Assembly: GCF_024585265.1 (NCBI RefSeq) | Contig: NZ_CP036533.1 | Span: forward strand, 1 to 64,000 | Source of the DNA: Bradyrhizobium sp. WBAH42 | GTDB taxonomy: Bacteria; Pseudomonadota; Alphaproteobacteria; Rhizobiales; Xanthobacteraceae | DNA: 64,000 nt | Direction: 5' to 3' | The notes under the pieces: generated by a model | Databases searched by the model: none | Told to the model about the DNA's origin: nothing | What the model saw: the letters and a program-made list of their open reading frames with translations, nothing else | Position numbers and translations under genes: made by a program | Part shown: positions 7,455 to 16,671 of the stretch, in pieces | Position numbering within the stretch: position 1 is the stretch's first letter | Layout of the letters: every line of letters begins with the position of its first letter

Positions 7455-7570
7455 GGGTCCTCTTCTTCCTCAGGCAAAAAGAGCAACCAGCTTAGCGTTC
7501 AGTGGCGGACCATGCTGCCGACCAATTCAGGTAGTTGTGCCAGGGCTTTTGCTGATGGAATTATCCTACC

Positions 7571-7674
7571 GTCAGCTTCTTCCGTCGTCGAGGCTGGCCT
7601 GTTGAAGTTAGCGGGCGTGGTAGCGACAGCGCCCTTATTCGGATCGGGTGCCGAGCCAGGTGGCCGCTAACTTC
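7571..7674. repeat. Structured repeat, copy 6
   Basis: Hairpin I pairs GTCAGCTTC with GAGGCTGGC (7571-7598). Hairpin II pairs GAAGTTAGCGG (7604-7614) with CCGCTAACTTC (7664-7674), 11 perfect pairs. The boxes here are GGTAGCGACAGCGC and GTGCCGAGCC, with inner stem GCGCCC and GGGTGC. Confidence 0.65.
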
Positions 7675-7701
7675 GATTGTGGATTATCCAAACAGCGTGA
7701 A

Positions 7702-7870
7702 TCACCGCACGCGCTGCCACTCGCTAATGTTCTCCGGTATGCCCAGGTTTGAGGGGTCTCCGTTCGAAGGCCAAGAGCATGTACCGTTCGCCAAGTCTTC
7801 GGCGGCTGAGGATGGCGAAGCATAATGCCCCAATGCCTCACCACCAAACGTGACCGCAAAACCCTTCCCA
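7702..7870 (-). pseudogene. Fragment of a small conserved hypothetical protein
   Basis: The minus strand encodes [20 protein letters not shown] and a tail with NLGIPENISEW. I recognise this pattern (a glycine-rich strand, then SP..AAEDLA, then a PENISEW-like end) from small rhizobial hypothetical proteins of about 55-60 residues. The N-terminus is fused in sequence to the broken end of hsdM, so the start of this gene and the end of hsdM were lost in the same deletion. Confidence 0.4.
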
Positions 7871-9061
7871 GACGATCCAGACGCAGGTGGAGATGCCGGT
7901 GTTGTAGAACATATCAGTCGGCAGGCCGATAATGGCCTCGACAAGGTCGTTCTCTAGCAGGTAGCGGCGAATTTCACTGGCACCTGACCCGGCTCCGCCC
8001 GTGAACAATGGCGAGCCGTTGAGAACGATACCGAACCGGCTGCCGCCATCTGACGCTGGTCGCATCTTCGACAATAGATGCAAAAGAAAAAGCAGGGAGC
8101 CATCGGAAACACTCGGCAACCCGGGACCGAACCGGCCATTGAATCCTTGGCTCTCGTGTTCCTTGCGGACCTCGTTCTCGACCTTCTTCCACTCCACGCC
8201 GAACGGAGGATTGGACAGCATGTAGTCGAATTTCGCGTGAGCGTGTCCGTCTTCCGACAGCGTATTGCCCGCAACGATGTTGGCCACGTCCTGGCCCTTG
8301 ATCAGCATGTCCGCCTTGCAGATCGCATAGCTCTCGTCGTTCAGCTCCTGGCCGAACATGGTCAGCCGAGCCTGCGGGTTCAGCGCGGTCAGGTGTTCGC
8401 CCGCCACCGACAGCATTCCGCCCGTGCCAGCCGTGGGGTCATAGATGGTGCGGACCACGCCGGGTTTGGTCAGGACATCGTCATCCTCGACAAACAACAG
8501 GTTGACCATCAGGCGAATGACTTCACGCGGCGTGAAGTGTTCACCGGCCGTTTCGTTCGACAGTTCGGCGAACTTGCGGATCAGCTCCTCGAAGGCCAGG
8601 CCCATCTCGTGGTTGTCGACAGCCTCGGGATGCAGGTCGATCCCTGCGAACTTCTCGGTGACGAGGTAGAGCAGGCCGCTCTTCGCCAGCTTGTCGATTT
8701 GGGTGGAGAAGCTGAACCGCTCGAAGATGTCGCGCACCGCGGGCGAGAACGCCTGAACGTAGGCGTAGAGGTTCTGGCTGATATGGTCCTGATCACCCAT
8801 CAGCTTGCGCAGATCGAGGTCGGACGTGTTGTAGAAGCTCTGGCCCGATGCTCGGAGCAGAAAGGGGTCGGGGTTCAAGCCCGCCTTCTTCTTCGCCGCG
8901 AACTCGGCGAGAACCTTGGCTTTGGTGGGCTCAAGCACACAATCCAACCGCCGCAGAACTGTGAAGGGCAGGATCACCTTGCCGTAATCAGACTGCTTGT
9001 AGTCGCCCCGCAGCAGATCGGCCACGGACCAGATGAAGGAGGACAGATTTTGATGGTTCAC
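7838..9061 (-). pseudogene. hsdM: Type I restriction-modification methyltransferase subunit, C-terminally truncated
   Basis: This is the M subunit of a type I restriction system, which methylates adenine in the target sequence. The N-terminal helical domain (from [20 protein letters not shown]) is followed by the SAM-binding motif [10 protein letters not shown] (residues about 219-228) and the catalytic NPPF (about 287-290). The protein is cut after ISTCVWIV, where the family continues for 80-150 residues, and the last residues shown are junction sequence. No hsdS or hsdR is present, so it cannot act as a restriction system. It starts at GTG 9061, right after the integrase fragment. Confidence 0.85.
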
Positions 9062-9076
9062 TGTCGAGAGTCCCGT

Positions 9077-9679
9077 TCAGTCATGCAGACGGGGCAATTC
9101 CATAATGTTGAAGAACCACAAATTCTCGTTGGGCAGTTGCTGCAGATCGCGCACATAGAGCTGCGCTATCTCCTCGAGCCGCGCCCCGGTGTACATCGAG
9201 ATCAGCGGAAACCAGAAAGCCGCTTCACCTCTACCCCCCTTGGGTCGTTTCGCGCCTGCATACACCCGCGACGTGAAGATCGTCTTGAGGTCTGCGACAG
9301 TAAGGGGAAGCCTGTCATCTTCGCCCTCCTCGACTGCGATTGCGATCTTGTGAAATGGATTGCGCCAGCCGCCGGGGGCGTTCGGCGAAGTCATTCTCGT
9401 TCGCCACAGCGTTGGTAATTGCAGATAGCAGTCGCAACGACTTATTGATCGTTCTCGCTGATCGCTTCTCCATTCCTTCCGGGATTTGCTCAAGCAGACG
9501 CGGCAGGGGCAGCTTTTGCAGATTGTGCGGCAGGTGTTTTGGAAGCTTGGCCATCGCATCACGAAATGATCTGACCTGTGCTCGCTTGATTGAGGATACT
9601 CGGAGATTGCCAAGCAGTTCTGTAAACCGCCTCACAGCAACCTCCGCCTCGTCAGCGGTGTTTACGCTCGGACGCTTAA
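9077..9679 (-). pseudogene. Tyrosine recombinase (integrase) fragment, frameshifted
   Basis: Two frames joined near 9340 give one integrase segment. The N-terminal part, with a SAM-like core-binding look, contains RRFTELLGNLRVSSIKRAQV and SARTINKSLRLLSAITNAVA. The catalytic-domain start contains LTVADLKTIFTSRVYAG and the Arg-I motif in MYTGARLEEIAQLY. The sequence ends at 9077, before the HxxR and Tyr motifs, so the enzyme is dead. It has no intact start: a TGA lies just upstream in frame near 9680. Likely a relic of the element that carried hsdM. Confidence 0.75.
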
Positions 9680-9733
9680 CTCATCGCCGGGCTCAGGCCC
9701 GCGCCACTGACATCTCTGGAAACAGCGCGCTGA

Positions 9734-10273
9734 CTAGGCCGCTTCTAGTTCCTTTTCATAGTTGCGTAAGCTGCCCTGCAAAGCCTCTTCGAGCTTCTGT
9801 TCGTGGGCTTGTATTGCCGCATTGGCAATTCTAACGGCCTCAGCTTCAAGTGCATCTTCTCTCGACAGTTTTTCATGTCTGAAGAGCCATTTGGCAACAG
9901 TTGCCCAGTCCCAAAGCGGGCTATCCGAGGTCACGCGCGCAACCGGCGCAGGAAAATCCTTGCTGCGCTGGCCTTTAGAGTATTGGGTCATTGCCGCGCG
10001 AGTCATCCCGGTTCGCGCGGCAATATCGGCCAAGCTGACAAGCGGATCGGGCTCGACTCGATCGACCGTCGCGCCAGCTGCCTCAACATTCGTCACCGCT
10101 GAGGCAATAGCCTGACTGATGGACTTCGCCTCTCGGGCAAAATCCACGATGATGTGGCCCTTTTGAAATGAAATAGTCGCATCATCGCAGCCAGCCTTGA
10201 AAAACCGGTCAGCGAAATCCTCCGCCTCAGGGTTGAGGCCAGAAGCAATAATGCTGAACTCAAACGTTTTCAT
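9734..10273 (-). CDS. DNA-binding protein of a toxin-antitoxin-like pair
   Basis: A 179-residue protein with an N-terminal alpha/beta part (MKTFEFSIIASGLNPEAEDF) and a central helix-turn-helix (VSLADIAARTGMTRAAMTQY). A C-terminal charged helix ends in EEALQGSLRNYEKELEAA. The first part looks like the small-domain side of a HicB-like antitoxin, but I cannot prove it. It starts 14 bases inside the upstream gene at 10260-10514, so the two are one operon. Expected role: binds and represses its own promoter and neutralises the partner. No frameshift seen. Confidence 0.55.
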   Translation of the reverse strand: MKTFEFSIIASGLNPEAEDFADRFFKAGCDDATISFQKGHIIVDFAREAKSISQAIASAVTNVEAAGATVDRVEPDPLVSLADIAARTGMTRAAMTQYSKGQRSKDFPAPVARVTSDSPLWDWATVAKWLFRHEKLSREDALEAEAVRIANAAIQAHEQKLEEALQGSLRNYEKELEAA

Positions 10274-10514
10274 CGTTCTTCTCCTCTTCCTTGTGGGGGC
10301 AGCGATCTACTTTGCGCCGCAGTTGCTTTGCATGGTTTTGAGGGTTTCTGGGCGTAGACCAGACAAAGATCATGCAGCCTTCTCTGTCGTGGTGGGCGCA
10401 CAAGAGCTTTCCCCAAGCGTGGCCATTGACCTTGATCCACGACCACCCTTGCTCTTCAGCATAGGCAACCGCAGCCTCGATCTCCTTGTTTGGGTGGGCC
10501 GACCGTCTAGCCAT
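10260..10514 (-). CDS. HicA-like small protein, probable toxin partner
   Basis: An 84-residue basic protein, MARRSAHPNKEIEAAVAYAE, then GWSWIKVNGHAWGKLLCAHH and IFVWSTPRNPQNHAKQLRR. The conserved pattern (GHAWG, WSTPRNP.NHA..LR) is one I recall from a family of small proteins paired with a helix-turn-helix partner. It has the length and His-bearing core of HicA-type mRNA-cleaving toxins, though the HicA assignment is inference. It is the upstream gene of the pair and overlaps the antitoxin-like gene by 14 bases. ATG at 10514 is the only start that keeps the conserved N-terminus. Confidence 0.5.
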   Translation of the reverse strand: MARRSAHPNKEIEAAVAYAEEQGWSWIKVNGHAWGKLLCAHHDREGCMIFVWSTPRNPQNHAKQLRRKVDRCPHKEEEKNDENV

Positions 10515-10547
10515 CCTTGCACCGAAGAATTAGTGCGGCGTTAACAG

Positions 10548-10905
10548 ATGTCAACACTTTTCGTTCCCTTTGGTCGTTACAAGTCCTTTATGGTTCATTG
10601 TGTGGTAAATAAACCAGAAGTTGCTGCTTCTTCCCGAGTTATCAACTTTTTAGCGGGTTCCGCGTCGCCAATAGCCCTTTCACTGCCGAGAAATTGGATG
10701 CTGCAAGGCAGCGTCGGTGGCCGTGAGATACTGTTCGCCGTTGCTGATACGGCGATTGTTTCCCGCCAAAGCCATTTCGCTGGCATAGGCCGCCAGATAA
10801 GGGCAATCGAGATCCAGGCTGCACGCAACTCGGTGATAAGTCATTGATTTTTAACAACTATTACGAAGACGTCATTTGGGAAAAACGGAGGTTCGCGGTA
10901 CGTTC
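10548..10905. other. Gene-free stretch, about 360 bases
   Basis: AT-richer than its surroundings. Open frames here show no protein-like composition and no ribosome site. It probably holds the promoter of the minus-strand pair starting at 10514 and the junction to the second prophage remnant. Confidence 0.4.
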
Positions 10906-10911
10906 TAGCCT

Positions 10912-11290
10912 ATGTCGAACGTCATGCCGAACACCCCAACCGATCATCCGACGAAACCCGCGCCTCTCCGCGGGCTGGTCCCGCTGGAAGGAATTGCAGG
11001 CCATGCGCGCTGCTCAGCGCGAGCAGATCGCTGCCGGTCTCCTGGCCGGTCTCGGCCGAGAGCCTTGTCGAAGCCGACAGGATTGCGGCGAAAACCATTG
11101 CGGCGATGCAGGTGGAGGCGGAGCGGCTCGAGACCCTCGGCAAGTCCGCCCTTGAGCAAGCGTCGCATCGTTGCGCAGTTGTTGAGGCAGTCCGGGTTCA
11201 AGCCCAGCGCCACCGTCACCGGCGAAGCAGAACAACGACATCCGGACCCTGCTCTCGCTGAGCACGGCCTCAAGCCGTCGGTGTTACCGT
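10912..11290 (+). pseudogene. Decayed phage gene, possibly terminase small subunit
   Basis: The start MSNVMPNTPTDHPTKPAPLR is followed, in other frames, by WKELQAMRAAQREQIAAGLL and ESLVEADRIAAKTIAAMQVE. At least two frame changes are needed. The helical, Ala/Glu-rich pattern and the place just before a large terminase subunit fit a terminase small subunit. The identity is inferred from position. From 11291 to 11594 I see only noise frames. Confidence 0.35.
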
Positions 11291-11594
11291 GAGTGCGACC
11301 GCCTCCGCCCGGCTTGAGGATCTTGCTGATCGACTCGGCATTGCGAACCTGGCAGGCGGAACGGCGTGATGGCCGGGTCTTCTCCATCACCGGAGAGCGG
11401 GGGCAGATCAAGCCGTATATGGGCGAATTGCTCGTCGTCCTCCGCCAGCAGACGAGCGCAAGTGTCGTCCGGCAGCTCCTCCGCGCCGGCGTGCTTGCCC
11501 CGTCGTGCGGCGGCGATCTCAAGGTTGTGAGGACGCCAAACTCGATCGAGTCGGTGAAACTGCGCGATCTGATAGGCGCGCATCGGGTGCGAAC

Positions 11595-13110
11595 ATGAAC
11601 CCGCTGCTCACCATGCGCGAAGCACTGACTAACCCGAAGATCATGGGCAACGCCTTTGCCGGCCCGACATGGCTGGCATGGCGGTCGCTGCTCATCGCGA
11701 GCCGCGGTGAGGAATTGAACGATGAGGAGCGCCAGGTCTTTACCGAGCTTACACAGCGCCACCATGAGCCCTTGGAGCGGGTTGACGAGGTCTGCGTGCT
11801 CAAGGGCCGGCGCGGCGGCTTCACCACCATGGCGGGCGCCTCGCTGGTCTTCGCGGCTTGCCTGATCGATTACAGCGATGTGCTTGGTCCGGGCGAGCGC
11901 GGCCTCGCGCTCTGCATCGCGCCGAATGCCCGCCAGGCACAGATCGCTTTTCAGCGCGCAGAAGGTCTGATCGATGCCTCGGAGATGCTACGCAAGATGG
12001 TCATCGGCCGGACGGCGGAAAGCCTGACGCTCTCCAACAACATTGATCTGGAGGTTCGGCCGCCAGCTTTAGACACCTGCGCGGCGTCACTGCCGTCCAT
12101 ATCGTCGCCGACGAGTCGGCACTATTTCCAGGTCGAGGGCAGTAACACAGATGCCGAGATCCTCAACTCAGTGCGCCCGAGCCTGATCACGACCGGTGGG
12201 CAATTGCTGATCGGTTCGACGCCCTACGCGGAGGAGGGTGAGCTGTATCGCCTGTACCGGAACCACTTCGGACCGAACGGCGACCCAAAACTCCTTGTCG
12301 CCAAGGGCACATCCAGGCAGACAAATCCGACCCTGCCGGAACTGGTCATCACCCGCGCTCTCGAGCGTGACCCTCTCGCAGCCCGCTCGGAGTTCCTTTG
12401 TGAGTTTCGCGCCGACATCTCGACCTTCATCGAACGCGTCATCATCGAGCGCTGCATCGATCGCGGCGTCACGTCACGGCCCTATGACGAGCGCTTCCAG
12501 TACATCTGCTTCGCCGATGTTGCGAGCGGTATCGCCAGCGGCGGCGACGGCGATCGGTACGCCTGGTCAATTGGTCATCGTGAAAACGATCAGATCGTGC
12601 TCGACTTCGCCACCGAGCGGAAGCCGCCTTTCGATGCCGGCGCAATCACCGCGGAGTTGGCCTCCATCTAGATCTACAAGGTCCGGGACGTCACGGCCAA
12701 TCGTTTCAGCCATGGTTTCGTCGCCTCAGAGTTGACGAAGCACGGTCTAATCTACAGGCCGTCCGACCGTGACAAGTCGAGACTGTACCTCGACTCCCTG
12801 CCGCAGATCGCATTGCCCGGCCGCGTCCGCCTTCTCGATCTGCCGGCTATGCCAGAACAGTACGCTTTGCTCGAGCGCAAGGCCGGCTCGAACGGACGCG
12901 ATCGCGTCGACGCGACGCGGTAATCGGCACGAGGATCTGGTCAACACAGTAAGCGCCGTCATCGCGCTGCTGGCGACGCCGCTGTCCGGCGCCGAAGGCT
13001 GGCTCGAGTTTTATCGCCGCCTCGCCGAGGAGCCGAACCGCCTCAACACCGATTATGACGACATCCAGGCCCCCAACTATGGGTGGAGTTTCGACCAGGA
13101 GATCAGATGA
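11595..13110 (+). pseudogene. Phage terminase large subunit, multiple lesions
   Basis: The protein begins MNPLLTMREALTNPKIMGNA and carries KGRRGGFTTMAGASLVFAAC, the Walker A region with the usual Lys replaced. Between about 12063 and 12120 the family sequence FRHLRGVTAVHIVADESA (with the ATPase acidic pair DE) lies in a different frame. This means two compensating frameshifts. A stop interrupts at 12669-12671, then the reading continues (YKVRDVTANRFSHGFVASEL) and shifts again near 12920 to end in NYGWSFDQEIR. Large terminase subunits pull DNA into the capsid and cut it. This copy cannot work. Confidence 0.8.
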
Positions 13111-13462
13111 TGGAAACTATCGAACAGATCGATGCCGCGTTGATGCGTTGCCGGTGTCGCCAACCAGCGACTTGGATGTCGCCGAGCGCGCGCGGCTCAC
13201 ATGGCGACGGAGTGAGCTCGAAAGCGAAGCACGCGCGGCAGCGGCGCAACCGAAAGAATTGACAGGAAATCTCTTGGTCGTCGTGCCTGACGACAACACG
13301 TCGCGGATCCAGACCATCCTAGGCCGACTCATCAACGTCGAGGTCGTCGACGGCAAGCGTGTTGCTCGCCTATTTCCGGCGGAGTTTAGAGATCTGATCA
13401 TGGGCGGCCGCAACAGTCTCGACTGGCAGAAGGCTAACGAGCCCCTGCTGGGTCAGATCTAG
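13107..13462 (+). pseudogene. Phage hypothetical protein, one frameshift
   Basis: The ATG overlaps the terminase stop (ATGATGG over TGA 13108-13110). The product starts MMETIEQIDAALMR, shifts frame near 13148, and continues VSPTSDLDVAERARLTWRRS and IQTILGRLINVEVVDGKRVA to the stop at 13460. Acidic and helical at the start, then a beta-rich part. No family recognised; a small head or connector protein is likely from its place after the terminase. Confidence 0.4.
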
Positions 13463-13470
13463 GCGCTGCA

Positions 13471-14079
13471 ATGGACATCACCAAACAGTTCGGTCCTGGA
13501 GTCTATGCCATGACGTGGCGTACGGAGTATGAGCGTGAGACCGACGTCGCCGTCGAACTGTCCAGGAAACTTTGCGACCTGGAAAAGCAGCGTCAAGTAA
13601 CGATCGAGCGATTGCAGGAGCAGCTGCAGCGGCGTCAGCGACAGGTTCAAAAACTCTCGAGCAGTTTCGACGGGCTCTGCAAAAGCGCATCCTCGAGCAG
13701 CTTCGACGGTCTCACCCGCGATCTGAACAAATCGCTAACGGATTTCTCTGAGCTCTCGGAGCTCTCGACGACGATTTCAAAGTACATCAGCTCGATCAGT
13801 TCAATCCAGGAAGAGATGATTGCCACGCAGGCCGGACTTAAGAAAGCCCTAGGCCGCAGAGACGCGGCCTTTCCTGAATTTCGGATGAGGTGGATGGCCC
13901 AGCATTGCGGACCGGCGCCGGCCCCGCATTCATTTGGCGTCGCGGAAAAGTCCACCGACGCCAGCAAAGGCAATCGCGGACTGGCACCATTGTCGAAACA
14001 CACAACCGCGGTCGACCCGTCATCCGCGGTGGGTGACGCAGTGTTGCGGCATCGCTCCGATTTGGGAAAGAGATTCTGA
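13471..14079 (+). CDS. Coiled-coil protein in the prophage remnant
   Basis: A 202-residue frame with a long coiled-coil region from residue 25 to 75 (RKLCDLEKQRQVTIERLQEQ). It also has a short internal duplication (SSSFDGL twice, residues about 63-84) and further helices. The last 60 residues are Pro/Ala/Ser-rich and may be out of the original frame. It lies 9 bases after the previous stop and 3 bases before the next start. Coiled coils are common in phage tail and scaffold proteins, but I cannot name this one. Confidence 0.4.
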   Translation: MDITKQFGPGVYAMTWRTEYERETDVAVELSRKLCDLEKQRQVTIERLQEQLQRRQRQVQKLSSSFDGLCKSASSSSFDGLTRDLNKSLTDFSELSELSTTISKYISSISSIQEEMIATQAGLKKALGRRDAAFPEFRMRWMAQHCGPAPAPHSFGVAEKSTDASKGNRGLAPLSKHTTAVDPSSAVGDAVLRHRSDLGKRF

Positions 14080-14081
14080 TA

Positions 14082-14534
14082 ATGACGAAGATGAACAAAT
14101 TGGTTGAACCTGGTGCGCTGAAGAAGAGCGCAATGCTTACCGAGACCGAATTGCGCCGCGCCGCACTGGCGAAGGTGGCCGATCAAGGTCGGCCGGGGTC
14201 TGGCAGTTTCGCAGTAGATCGGCATTACGCCGATGCGCAGCTGGTCGAGTTCACGGTCCCGATCGGCGGCGCGCCGGTAAAGGTCAAGCGCGGCGAGAAT
14301 GCGATCGTCATCGCCGGCGTTGAAATCCGCTTAGGACAGCTGGCTCCCGAAGTTCGGCGTCAATTCGAGCTCGCAACATCTCGGCTCGACGGCGCCGCAC
14401 TCGCCGCCGAGTCCGATCTCCTGGCCGTCCGCGCGGCTCGCGAACAGATCATCGCAGCTGTAACAGCGGTCATGTCCAGCCGTGCCTTCCTGGACAGGGT
14501 CGTTGTCGCGGGCACTCGCTGCGTTAGGAGCTGA
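14082..14534 (+). CDS. Prophage hypothetical protein, 150 aa
   Basis: Starts MTKMNKLVEPGALKKSAMLT and contains LVEFTVPIGGAPVKVKRGEN and IVIAGVEIRLGQLAPEVRRQ, a beta-strand core followed by long helices. It sits 3 bases after the coiled-coil gene. There is no named domain. It appears to have kept its frame while its neighbours decayed. The last 15 residues (VVAGTRCVRS) look less regular, so the original stop may have been elsewhere. Confidence 0.45.
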   Translation: MTKMNKLVEPGALKKSAMLTETELRRAALAKVADQGRPGSGSFAVDRHYADAQLVEFTVPIGGAPVKVKRGENAIVIAGVEIRLGQLAPEVRRQFELATSRLDGAALAAESDLLAVRAAREQIIAAVTAVMSSRAFLDRVVVAGTRCVRS

Positions 14535-14595
14535 GAACGCGCGGCGACGCTGGGCTCGCGCTGAGGATGCAACTTTTTAAGAGAGGATCAGGCCC

Positions 14596-14955
14596 ATGAC
14601 CATGAGACTGCTCAACATCAACAACAATGCGGTCACCACCTTTGCCGGGCCGACAGACATCGGCACCGCGCAATCGCGCCGCTTCTACTCCTGCGCCGCC
14701 GGTGCGTTTGTCGACGTCCCTGGTTTTGCTACCGGCGATGCCGCAGCGATGGCGTCAAGCGCAACTAGAACCAGCGGCGACAATCCTGGCTCTTTGTCGG
14801 TGACCGGACTCTTCATGCTCGGCTCTAGCGGCCCGACCTCCTCGAGACCGGGGAATCCGAACCTACGCGACCTGCACATCGACACCACGCTGAGCGCGGT
14901 GGTCGTGTTCGACGGTGCGAATTGGCGCAATCCATTGACGGGAGCGGTGGCGTGA
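14596..14955 (+). CDS. Prophage hypothetical protein, 119 aa
   Basis: A strand-rich 119-residue protein (MTMRLLNINNNAVTTFAGPT ... VVFDGANWRNPLTGAVA). The final VVVFDGANWRNP pattern is typical of small phage proteins with a beta-barrel-like or trimeric structural fold. A ribosome site (GAGAGGATC) lies 11 bases upstream. The stop overlaps the next start (GTGA). No catalytic motif. Function unknown, probably structural. Confidence 0.5.
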   Translation: MTMRLLNINNNAVTTFAGPTDIGTAQSRRFYSCAAGAFVDVPGFATGDAAAMASSATRTSGDNPGSLSVTGLFMLGSSGPTSSRPGNPNLRDLHIDTTLSAVVVFDGANWRNPLTGAVA

Positions 14956-15080
14956 ACTTCGGATCGCGACCGCACGACGCTGCTCTCCATGGGCGGCTGG
15001 TCGCAGCCGGGCCATGGGCGGTCACCGTGCCGGTACGGCGTATCTATCGCTCTGGCAACAGCTCGCCGGCGGCACCATGA
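14952..15080 (+). pseudogene. N-terminal fragment of a phage gene
   Basis: From GTG 14952, overlapping the previous stop, 42 codons give VNFGSRPHDAALHGRLVAAG and a short tail ending at TGA 15078-15080. It looks like the start of a phage protein that was then cut and joined to tape-measure sequence, which begins in another frame near 15041. Confidence 0.35.
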
Positions 15081-16131
15081 TGAAGCGCACGGCCGAAGGC
15101 TTGCAAGAGATGGGCCTCCTCAAGCCCGGTGAGTGGTCAACAGTAGGCGGTCACGTATCTATCGGGAAGGACGCATCGAAGCGACTAACCAGCCTGATCG
15201 GTCACGATCCACTGGATTTCGCTGCCAACATCCAAAAGCAGCTCGCCGACCGTGGCGTCACGGATCCACTCGAGCAGATGAACGCGATAATGCGGCTCAC
15301 CGGCCGGCAAACCACTCAGCGTTTCACCGCGGAAGAGGTCGCAAACTTTCAGCAAATGATGGCCAACGCGGTCGTCTGATGCAGGGCCTCGGTGCCGACA
15401 GCGCCTTCAACTTGCTCCAAGATAAGAGCGTCAGCGGCAATCTGACAGCGTTGAGCAATGCCTGGTCGAACCTGTTGACGGCGGTCGCTGGGCCGCAAAG
15501 CGAGAAGGTCGCCACCGTCTTGCAGGAGATCACCTCCGTCATCAACTCCATGCGGGGAATGGTGACGAGTGAGACGGCCAAGGCCATTGGCGGCATCGTC
15601 GGTCAGCTCGGATCGGTCATTGTCGAGATCGACAAGTTCGCCGTGAACGCCCTTGGCAAGATCACCGGCGTCAACTCGTTATTCTCCACGCTGGGCGCAG
15701 TTCCTTGGGAGCAAATTCGCACCGGGCTCGCGAGCTTCTCCGCCGGAGTGACCGGCTTGGCGGGCATCGCATGGGAAAAAATGTCCGCGATGTTCGATGG
15801 CATCAAGAACGCGATCTCCTCCTTCATCGATGCCCTCGACAACATCCTAGGCAAGATCGGTTGGATGTTCGGCTTCGGCAACAACAAGGTGCCGGGCATC
15901 GAGGATCATTCGCCGCACCGCGATCCGATGAAACATCCGATGATGTTCATGCCGGGTAGCGGCCAGTCAAAGGCGCGTCCGCTTTCGATCGCGCTGAATA
16001 TCGACGGGCGGACGTTGGCGCAGGCAGTCTCGGACCAGCTAGAATCGCTGTACGGCTTCCCGACCGGGGCTCCATCGCCGGATGGCTCCGGCCGCTATTT
16101 CGCCGGCGACCATAATTTCTCGGACACCTGA
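15041..16131 (+). pseudogene. Tail tape-measure protein, C-terminal half, frameshifted
   Basis: Reading begins without a proper start as YLSLWQQLAGGTMMKRTAEG and changes frame near 15379. It continues SNAWSNLLTAVAGPQSEKVA, then FIDALDNILGKIGWMFGFGN, to the stop at 16129-16131. Alternating amphipathic and hydrophobic helices and the Trp/Phe-rich late segment are typical of tape-measure proteins (several hundred to over a thousand residues). This one lacks its N-terminal half. A second, unrelated tape-measure remnant lies at 3099-3950, so two different prophages decayed here. Confidence 0.65.
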
Positions 16132-16133
16132 GG

Positions 16134-16409
16134 ATGCTGAGCTTTAAGCGACGCGCGCGCGAGCGCCGGGCCGTGATCGAGGTCGTCGACGCAATGATCG
16201 CCGCGACGTGGAACGACAACAGCACGGCTGATGGCGCGGAGTTCATGCAGAAGTATCTTGGTACGCTTGCCGTTGCGCTGGGATCAGCCTGCGAGAGGCA
16301 TGGCCTCGACGAAGCTGGCGCGCAGCGTGTTTACGATGCGATCGGCCCGGAGGTGGCGTGCCGCGAGCGCGCCGCCGCCGAACTGGCGGACAGTCTACAG
16401 CGATGTTGA
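16134..16409 (+). CDS. Prophage hypothetical protein, 91 aa
   Basis: Starts 2 bases after the tape-measure stop, with TGAGG before the ATG. The product starts MLSFKRRARERRAVIEVVDA and is basic at the start, then helical, with a Cys pair near the end. No family recognised. Gene order after the tape measure suggests a small tail-associated or assembly protein. Confidence 0.45.
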   Translation: MLSFKRRARERRAVIEVVDAMIAATWNDNSTADGAEFMQKYLGTLAVALGSACERHGLDEAGAQRVYDAIGPEVACRERAAAELADSLQRC

Positions 16410-16581
16410 TGCCCTTGCGAGTTGGCCGTCGCGGACGCATATCTAGCGCACCGACCGACTACTGTGGTGCCTGATAGATCCGGTAAGCCACGTACCAGAG
16501 AGAACCAATTGTATTGAGCGTGACTCCTTCAGGTCGGTAGACCGAGTCACGGACGGGCACCTCGGCAACGAGGAGCGCCAT

Positions 16582-16659
16582 ATGAACGATCTGGCCAGCT
16601 GGCTGCACATCGCAGCCGCTTTGCTGACGATCGTGGCAGTGCTGATTCAAATGCACTGA
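16582..16659 (+). CDS. Tiny single-pass membrane peptide, 25 aa
   Basis: The frame is MNDLASWLHIAAALLTIVAV followed by LIQMH and a stop. It has a good ribosome site (GAGGAGCG, ATG 7 bases later) and one hydrophobic helix of about 17 residues. It stands alone: nothing else in 16410-17112 looks coding. Size and shape fit small membrane peptides, including type I toxins and phage holin-like or regulatory peptides. No antitoxin RNA could be identified with confidence. Confidence 0.45.
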   Translation: MNDLASWLHIAAALLTIVAVLIQMH

Positions 16660-16671
16660 CATCTAAAAAAT

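Noticed and set aside
4958..7674. CRISPR array
   Set aside because: The repeated elements are palindromic, vary in their stems, and are spaced irregularly by genes; no spacers of equal length and no cas genes.
4958..7674. Simple rho-independent terminators as explanation for the structured repeats
   Set aside because: No T-run follows the stems, and the conserved boxes lie inside the loop, which terminators do not need.
8078..9418. 446-codon open frame on the plus strand
   Set aside because: It lies opposite hsdM and has no ribosome site; the minus strand carries clear methyltransferase motifs, so this is an antisense shadow.
11284..11765. Minus-strand open frames next to the terminase pseudogene
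   Set aside because: No motif, and they are opposite to decayed phage sequence that reads on the plus strand.
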